The notes below the pieces were generated by a model, which was not told the DNA's origin, did no database searches, and saw only the letters and a list, made by a program, of their open reading frames with translations. Position numbers and translations under genes: made by a program. Positions 58,574 through 64,000 of a stretch of DNA of 64,000 nt are shown one piece after another. Origin of the DNA: Paratrimastix pyriformis (taxonomy: Eukaryota; Preaxostyla; Paratrimastigidae); contig JAPMOS010000011.1 of the NCBI GenBank assembly GCA_027972325.1, forward strand, positions 188,501 to 252,500. The letters are read 5' to 3'. Position 1 is the first letter of the stretch. Each line of letters begins with the position of its first letter.

Positions 58574-61500
58574 GACTCGCGAACAGCCTGGTTCCTGGAC
58601 GCGCTGCACTACGCCCTGCACGTTGTCCGAGCCCACGTGGTGAACCTCTCCCTGGGCGGCCCCGACTACCTCGACCTGCCCTTCGTCGAGAAGGGTCTGC
58701 CCTTCCCCTTCCCCTTCCCCCCTTCCCCTTCCCCTTCCCCCCTTCCCCCCGGCCCATGTGCCTCCAGCCGGCGCCGATCGTTGTTGGCCCTGTCCTCCTC
58801 CGCCACCGCAGTGCGGGAATTGGTCGCGGCGGGCACCGTCGTCATCGCCGCCGTTGGCAATAGCGGACCCCAATATGGGTCTGAGGGACCCTTCTTCCCC
58901 TCCCTCCTCTCCCTCCCTGCGGAAGCAACCCCCCACCCCCACCATCCTCCTTCATATGACCCGTCGCAGGAGCCTCTCCAACCCGTCCGACCAGGGCGAA
59001 GTGCTGGGGGTCGGCTCGCTGACCACCGCCGGGGCGGGTGTGGCCCTGTACTCCTCCCGGGGCCCCACCACCTACGAGCTGGGCTGGGGCATGGGCCGCC
59101 CCAAGCCCGACCTGGTCACCTGGGGTCCGTCTGCCACCCCACTGGCCCACCGGTCCCTCTCATGATGGCGCGGCGGGCGGGGGCAGGTGACCGGCTGGGG
59201 GCGCCCCGCTTCTCGGACGGCGGGTGCTCGTGCCTGGGGGGCACCAGCGCCAGCGCCCCGGTCGTCTCGGGGGCGGCCGCCCTGCTGCTGCAGGCCGCCT
59301 GGGAGGCCGGCTGGCCCCAGGAGCGCGCCGGGGCGGTCGTCCGCCAGGCAATGATCCACGGGGCAGCCCGCCTGCCCGGCAACGCCGTCTGGGAGCAGGT
59401 CTGGCGGCCAAACCCAAACCCAAACCCAAACCCAAACCCAAACCCAAACCCAAACCCAAACCGTGGCCGATCATCACGGCCGCCATGTCGCCGCGCATAT
59501 GCGTGTCACTCCTCTGCCTCCGCCCTGCCGCCTGCCAGGGGGCGGGGGTCTTGGACCTGCCCGCGGCCCTGCGCTTCGTGCGGCAGCAAGCGGCCCCGGC
59601 CCCGGGCATCCTCGCTGGCGGGGATGACGCAGAGCGAGCGGTGCCGCCGGGGGGCGGGCAGCTCCTCCGGGCCACGACCACACCCGCGGCCATCGACCTC
59701 ACCGCCTGCCCCTACGCCAGCCCCCATTGCCTGCAGCCCCTGTCCGCACCCACTCTCACCCCACCCACCCACCCACCCACCCCCTCCGCTGCCTTGCTGC
59801 TCGCCCTCGGGCGTGGCTCAGACCCTCCGCCTACACTCATCCCCCCGGCAGGTACGCGGGGGCCATCCCGTACCCCATCAACCTGACCGCGACCCTCTCC
59901 GGGGCGCCCACCCACCGCTGGCGGCTGCGCGGGGTTCCCCGCTGGGTGCCCGCATCATCCCCGGCCCATCCGCAGGTCCTCCAGGTCCGCACAGTGCGCG
60001 GGCATGTGGGTTCGGGGGGGGTGGGTGGGGGGGTGGTGGGGGGAGTGCCTCATGGATCGCTCCATCCCGGGGGTTCTGTCCACTGGGGATGTCCGCTCCG
60101 TCCCAGCTCTGCGTGGAGTGGCCCCAGGAGTACTGGCCGGACGGCGGCTGGCTGGCCGTCCACATGGCCGTCGACCCGGCTGCGGGGGCCCTCCGGGCCA
60201 CCATCCGGGGCGACCTGCTGGTCGACCTTGCCCCCCTCATGGGCACCGAGGACCACAACGCGACCTCAAGCAGCTCGGCAGCGCTGCCCCCGGTCTGTGG
60301 CGGGGGACAGCGCACGATGCGGCAGCTCCCCTTCCCCCGCGTCATGGCTCCACCGTCACCACCGCCCCGGCCCCTGCGTCGTTCTCGTCCGAGGGCAGCC
60401 CCGGCGCTGCTGCACAGGACCTGTGGCCGCGAACCCGGCCCGCCACTCGCTCCTGGATGGCGAGGGCGAGGGCGAGGGCGGCCCCATGCCCATCTCCTGC
60501 CCAGTCGGCCCTGACGCCCCGTCCGCCCCGTCCGGGTCGGCCGGGGCCGGGCTCCCCTGGGTGCGGGTGGCCATCCCGGTGCAGGTGCGGGTTGGGCCGA
60601 CACCCCCCCGGCACCGGCGGCTCCTGTGGGACCAGCTGCACAACGCCCAGTACCCGATGGCCTTCGTGCCCACCGACGAGCCCTGCTCCCTGCTCCGGGC
60701 GGCCGACGACCCGGGGGCTGGGGCCGGGGCCGGGGGGCCCGAGGAGGATCCCCACGCGGTGCCGCTGCCCTTCGACATGGGGGGCGACCACCCGCTGACC
60801 AACTACCGCGAGATGCACCAGTGGCTGGCCGGGCGGGGCCTGGCGCTGGAGGTCCTCCGGCGGCCCTACAGGCTGGGCGGACCCGCCGGCGGGCGGGCGG
60901 TGGATCTGCGGGAGTACGGGGCCATGCTGGTCGTCGACCCGGAGGAGCCCTGGACGGACGCAGAGCGGGCAGCCATCCGCACGGTCGGCCTCCCCCCCGG
61001 TTCTTTCACCCCCTGCCCGTCCCATGGGGCCGGCCTCCCCATTTACGAGCCCCTCCCTCCCTCCCTCCCTCTCTCCACCCCTTGCGGGTGTGCCCGCCGT
61101 GCAGGCGGTCACGGACCAGGGGCTCTCGCTGCTGGTGTTCGCCGACTGGTACACGGCCAGCGGACCCTTCCTGCGGGCCCTCCAGGCGGCCGACCGACGG
61201 CGCCCCCTCTATTGCCCGTCCGTCCTCCCCCCGGGGGGATCACCCCAGCGTCAGCCCCCCCCCCCCCCCTCCGGTTTCTGTTTCCCATCATGCCCCTGCT
61301 GCTGCTGCTGCTGCTGCTGCTCTCCCCAGGGGATCCGACGTGCCCGCCCTGAACCAGCTCCTGGCCCCGTGGGGCGTGGCCTTCGGGGAGGGCGTCCTGA
61401 CGGGGCGTCTCCAGTGGGCCATCAACGGCGGGGGCGGGGGCCAAGAGGGCCCCCCACAGCGCGCTTTCGAGGCCGAGGTTCGCAGCCCCATCCCCCCCTA

Positions 61501-62402
61501 CATTCTTTTTGACTTCATGCCCTCCACGCCCCACGCCTCCACGCCCCACACCACCGCAGTACCTCTCGGGGAGCCAGCTGGTGCGGTTCCCCCGGGGCGG
61601 CTTCCTGCTGGAGGCCCCGCCGGGCGCCCTGCAGGACGACGTGGCCCTGGTCGAGGCGGCCGCGGCACGGCGGGCACCTGACCGGCGCCCCCTCGGGCAT
61701 GCCGTCGGGGGCATGTCCGCACGCACCCGCCTCGCCTCGCCTCGCCTCGCCTCGCCTCGCCTGGTCCCACTCCTCCCCCTGCCCGCTCACACCCCATCGC
61801 CTCGTCTCGCCACTTCATCCCCCCGTCACCCCGCCAGGGTCAACGCCATCGGGCCCGATCCGGGCGCCGTGTGCGTCTTTGGGGACTCGCAGTGCCTGGA
61901 GAGCCGCGCCCGGGGCGCCCCGACCTGCCTCTGGCTCCTCGACCGCATGCTCGAGTCTGCGCCCCCCCCCCCCCCCCCAATCATTCATCGCTCGTCCCAT
62001 TCCTTCCGCGCAGCTTCGCCCTGGAGCACCGCATCAAGGAGGTCTTCGTGCCCCACCTGCGGCCCCTCGGTGGCGACTGGGCGGCGCCCCGGCCGAGGGC
62101 ATCCTGCCCGCCCCTGGCCGCGCCACCCACCCCCACCCCGACCCCGACCGCGCCACAGCCACCTCCGCCCCGGGCGAGCCCGCCGGCCCCAGACCGAGAG
62201 AGGAACCACGCCCGTCCGCACCGCCAGCTCCCCACCCACGCCCATGCGTCTCACGCCCGCCATTTCCTCGATAGGCCTGGGGGCCCTCTGGAAGGCCAGT
62301 TTCCTGGTCTTCGGGGCCTCGGCCGGGGTCGTGGTGATCCTCTTCGTCCTCCTGCTGCGCACGGGGCGCGGGCGTCATCCCGGGCATCTCAACGGGCCCT
62401 GA
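57585..62402 (+). CDS. MBTPS1: Site-1 protease (MBTPS1/SKI-1-like subtilase)
   Basis: About fifteen exons. Near the N-terminus is VGLVLLCLTFDGILGV (signal peptide), then a prodomain-like YIVTF and LIRRVTPTF. The subtilase core has Asp in VAVLDTGL (about 58165), His in SHGTFVAG (about 58275), VNLSLGGPDYLDLPFVEK, the oxyanion Asn in AVGNSGPQYG (about 58850), VLGVGSLT, YSSRGPTTYELGWGMGRPKP and Ser in GGTSASAPVVSGAA (about 59236-59280). S1P-specific parts follow: IDLTACPYASPHC, WDQLHNAQYPMAFVP, YREMHQWLAGRGLALEVL, VFADWYTASGPFLR, VCVFGDSQCLES and a C-terminal helix VVVILFVLLL. S1P resides in the Golgi and cleaves SREBP/ATF6-type membrane factors. The start codon is unresolved. Introns carry AAC, CCTTCC, CCCAAA and poly-C tracts. 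Confidence 0.9.
58534..58573. repeat. (AAC)n array in a site-1 protease intron
   Basis: About thirteen AAC triplets directly upstream of the acceptor preceding the exon encoding TAWFLDALHYALHVV. Confidence 0.9.
59406..59461. repeat. (CCCAAA)n array in a site-1 protease intron
   Basis: About nine CCCAAA hexamers. Telomere-like in composition but internal and intronic. Confidence 0.9.
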
Positions 62403-62615
62403 AAACAACAACAACAACAACAGCAACAACAACCCCGCAACGGGCCCTGAAAACAACAAGAAGAAGAAGGTGCTCATCGTCTCTTCATTTCCATGAGGGG
62501 AATGAGCCCATGAAATACTGAAGGACAACTCACCCAATAATAAAAATCGGGGGGGGGGGGGGGGGGCTCCCGCCCGCCCGCCCACCTGCCCAACGGGTTT
62601 GAAGGGACAGCGGAT

Positions 62616-63225
62616 TTAATGAGACTTGGTCTTCTTCTCCTCGGCGAAGGGCTACCCGGGGGAAAACGGGGCGGAAAATGAGCGGCAAACGGATCGGGCG
62701 GGGCAGACGTGTTCGTGGCGCCACATGTACACCAGGAGGGCCAGGGGGATGAAAACCCAGGGAATATGCTCGCCGAGGGTGGCCAGGGGCATCGGGGACT
62801 TGGTGACACCGAACAGCTCCTCCGCAAGGAGGGCCCACATCTTGGTCAGCATGACGCACGAGTAGACGATGCACGGGATGCGGATCCAGTCCTTCTCTAT
62901 GAACAACAAAAAAAAAAATGAAGATTGAGCAGATATGAGTCAGACTCTTCAGAATAGCATAGGTGGCGAGGGCGTAGAAGGGGCCGAAGAACCCAACCTC
63001 GAGGCACATGAAAGATTTGTACCACGCGGGGCGAGCGAGGAGGAGGGGGTCGGTCATATCTGCGTATGCATACAATGCCTTGAGGAGAGGGCGAGGCGGC
63101 CAGATCGGCCATTTCTCAACGTTGTGGGGATCCTTCACGTACAGCGGTTCCGCAGAAATGGTGTACGAAATGAAGAAGAAATTCACGATGCAAAAAACAA
63201 GAACAAAAAAGAGAAACGGCTTCAT
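62616..63225 (-). CDS. TMEM97: TMEM97 / EXPERA-domain membrane protein
   Basis: CDS complement(join(62616..62651, 62691..62896, 62946..63225)), 173 aa, in frame and close to human TMEM97 (176 aa). Four helices: FLFFVLVFCIVNFFFISYTI, FGPFYALATYAIL, IPCIVYSCVMLTKMWALL and IPWVFIPLALLVYMW. The family motif region reads ADMTDPLLLARPAWYKSFMCLE, as in DPLLQEPPAWFKSFLFCE. It ends EEKKTKSH, a Lys-rich tail like the ER-retention tails of the family. EXPERA proteins bind sterols; TMEM97 is the sigma-2 receptor acting in ER/lysosomal cholesterol handling. Introns are 49 bp (GTCTG) and 39 bp (GTTTG). A poly-G run lies just downstream at about 62550. Confidence 0.9.
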
Positions 63226-63380
63226 CTGGTGGAAATTAAAAAAAAAAAAAAATGAACAACGACGTCGAGAAAAAAGGGGGACTGACGGTTCCTCTCCTCG
63301 GATGTGTCGGTTGCCTCGGGGTGAGCGGAGCTAAGTTCAGATCAAAGGCCGGCTGCTCCGCCGCCGTCAGGTTGTTTAAG
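63226..63380. promoter_or_regulatory. Divergent region, TMEM97 / Popeye-like gene
   Basis: Contains an A-run (63238-63251). An alternative upstream ATG at 63252 on plus lies only 26 bp from the TMEM97 start; it is in frame with 63381 and would add a Gly/Cys-rich leader. Confidence 0.35.
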
Positions 63381-64000
63381 ATGAGTAGCGAAGTTTTGAC
63401 CACTGTCCTATATCATGTTGCCCAAGTCTGGTTCATCCCCAGGAACGTCTTCACCTCTCCCGGGGATAGGTTTTTTTCCTTTTTTCCTATCTATCGTGGG
63501 GCGAGCTCTTTCTCCGGGGCTGTCTGACCGGTGCTTTTTTATTCCTCTTGCTTTACGCGATTTTTCTTGGCGTTGCCGATAACATTGCTGGGATCGTGTG
63601 GTCATGTCTGCATTCTCTTTCCCTCTTTTTCACGCTTCTTCACATCCCCCGTCCGTGGTTCAGCTCTTTTTATTTTGATCAACCTCCTTCAAGTTGCCCG
63701 CCTGGCCTACGCAAGGCGGCCAATCTGGCTCTCCCCCGAGGAGGAGACCGCCTTCACGGCGGCCTTCTCGCGGTTTGGGGCGATGACCCGGCGGGAATTC
63801 CGCGACCTCTGGAGGGTGGGCACGGATCGCATCCTGGAAGACGACGAGGTCCTCTGCAAAGAAGGGGAGGCTGTCACCTTCATCGGGTTCCTGGTCCGGG
63901 GCCGGGTCGCCAAGATGCGCAAGGGCCACGTCCTGAACAGCATCGCGGCCAAGAGCCCCGACGAGTGGAGCTTCCTCTGCAAGTCTGGGCGCACACACGC
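63381..64000 (+). CDS. Popeye-domain-like protein (partial at window edge)
   Basis: MSSEVLTTVLYHVAQVWF, then LFLRGCLTGAFLFLLLYAI with FLGVADNIAGIVWSCL and HSLSLFFTLLHIP (helices), NLLQVARLAYARRPIWLSPE, and a cyclic-nucleotide-binding-like domain: FGAMTRREFRDLWRVGTDRI, LCKEGEAVTFIGFLVRGRVA, GHVLNSIAAKSPDEWSF. Three helices followed by a cNMP-like barrel with a PxEW-type end is the Popeye (POPDC) layout; POPDC proteins bind cAMP and regulate membrane traffic and K+ channels. One intron between the first helix segments (near 63465-63505) is needed but not pinned. The ultra-conserved DSPE Popeye motif appears here as SPDEW. It sits in the same window as two phosphodiesterases. Confidence 0.6.

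Noticed and set aside
59406-59461. Interstitial telomere from (CCCAAA)n
   Set aside because: Short, intronic, and one of many unrelated microsatellites in the window; no subtelomeric context.
1-64000. Transposable elements, rRNA, tRNA or snRNA genes
   Set aside because: No reverse transcriptase, transposase or integrase motif, no terminal repeats other than the tandem duplication, and no cloverleaf or rRNA core sequence was recognised by eye. A small ncRNA could still have been missed.

Overview
This is a nuclear window from a gene-dense, GC-rich, intron-rich eukaryote. The gene set points to a free-living, flagellated protist: a CEP120-like centriolar protein, a plant/protist-type membrane pyrophosphatase, site-1 protease, Urm1, Brx1, Pol III subunit RPC6, Pam18/Tim14, a Popeye-like protein and class I cyclic-nucleotide phosphodiesterases. 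No prokaryotic, viral or organellar features were seen, and no rRNA or tRNA gene. Sequence alone does not fix the lineage. Introns are mostly 35-130 bp and nearly all begin GTCTG, GTCCG, GTCAG or GTTTG rather than GTAAG/GTGAG. Many contain long homopolymers (usually poly-C on the sense strand) or a private microsatellite.

Layout. 1-2299 (-) LRR protein, 3' end outside the window. 2487-3406 (+) secreted glycoside-hydrolase-like protein. 3483-3960 (-) Pam18/Tim14. 3998-5815 (+) ankyrin protein. 5850-6228 (-) Urm1. 6309-8241 (+) TPR/FN3-like/discoidin-like protein. About 8538-10589 (+) ubiquitin E2 that appears spliced in frame to an F-box/LRR protein. 10763-13420 (-) F-box/LRR protein. 13473-14599 (+) Brx1. 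15741-19185 (-) MFS-like transporter. 19271-20798 (+) RPC6. 22090-about 25613 (-) phosphodiesterase A. 25970-26875 (-) LRR remnant or error-bearing gene. About 27-29.16 kb unresolved, with a minus-strand gene at its right. 29345-33849 (+) phosphodiesterase B. 34026-47411 two tandem copies of a 6.7-kb unit (membrane protein, tweety/prominin-like protein, start of an F-box gene). 46933-49383 (+) full F-box/LRR gene. 49666-54153 (-) CEP120-like. 54318-57516 (-) K+-independent-type H+-pyrophosphatase. About 57585-62402 (+) site-1 protease. 62616-63225 (-) TMEM97/EXPERA protein. 63381-64000 (+) Popeye-like protein, running off the window.

Architecture. Almost every gene belongs to a head-to-head pair whose start codons lie about 37-190 bp apart in AT-richer DNA. 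GC content rises along each gene, so the 3' halves and convergent intergenic stretches are very GC-rich, repeat-rich and hard to sequence. Several genes carry single-base or few-base frame breaks next to homopolymers, and the two copies of the tandem repeat differ mainly in homopolymer or microsatellite length. I read most of these as sequence errors rather than decay.

Functional themes. Ubiquitin and F-box/LRR biology recurs (E2-F-box-LRR fusion, at least three more F-box/LRR or LRR genes, Urm1). Cyclic-nucleotide signalling is represented by two paralogous membrane-anchored phosphodiesterases and a Popeye-type cyclic-nucleotide-binding candidate. The rest are housekeeping genes (ribosome biogenesis, Pol III, mitochondrial import, proton pumping, Golgi proteolysis).
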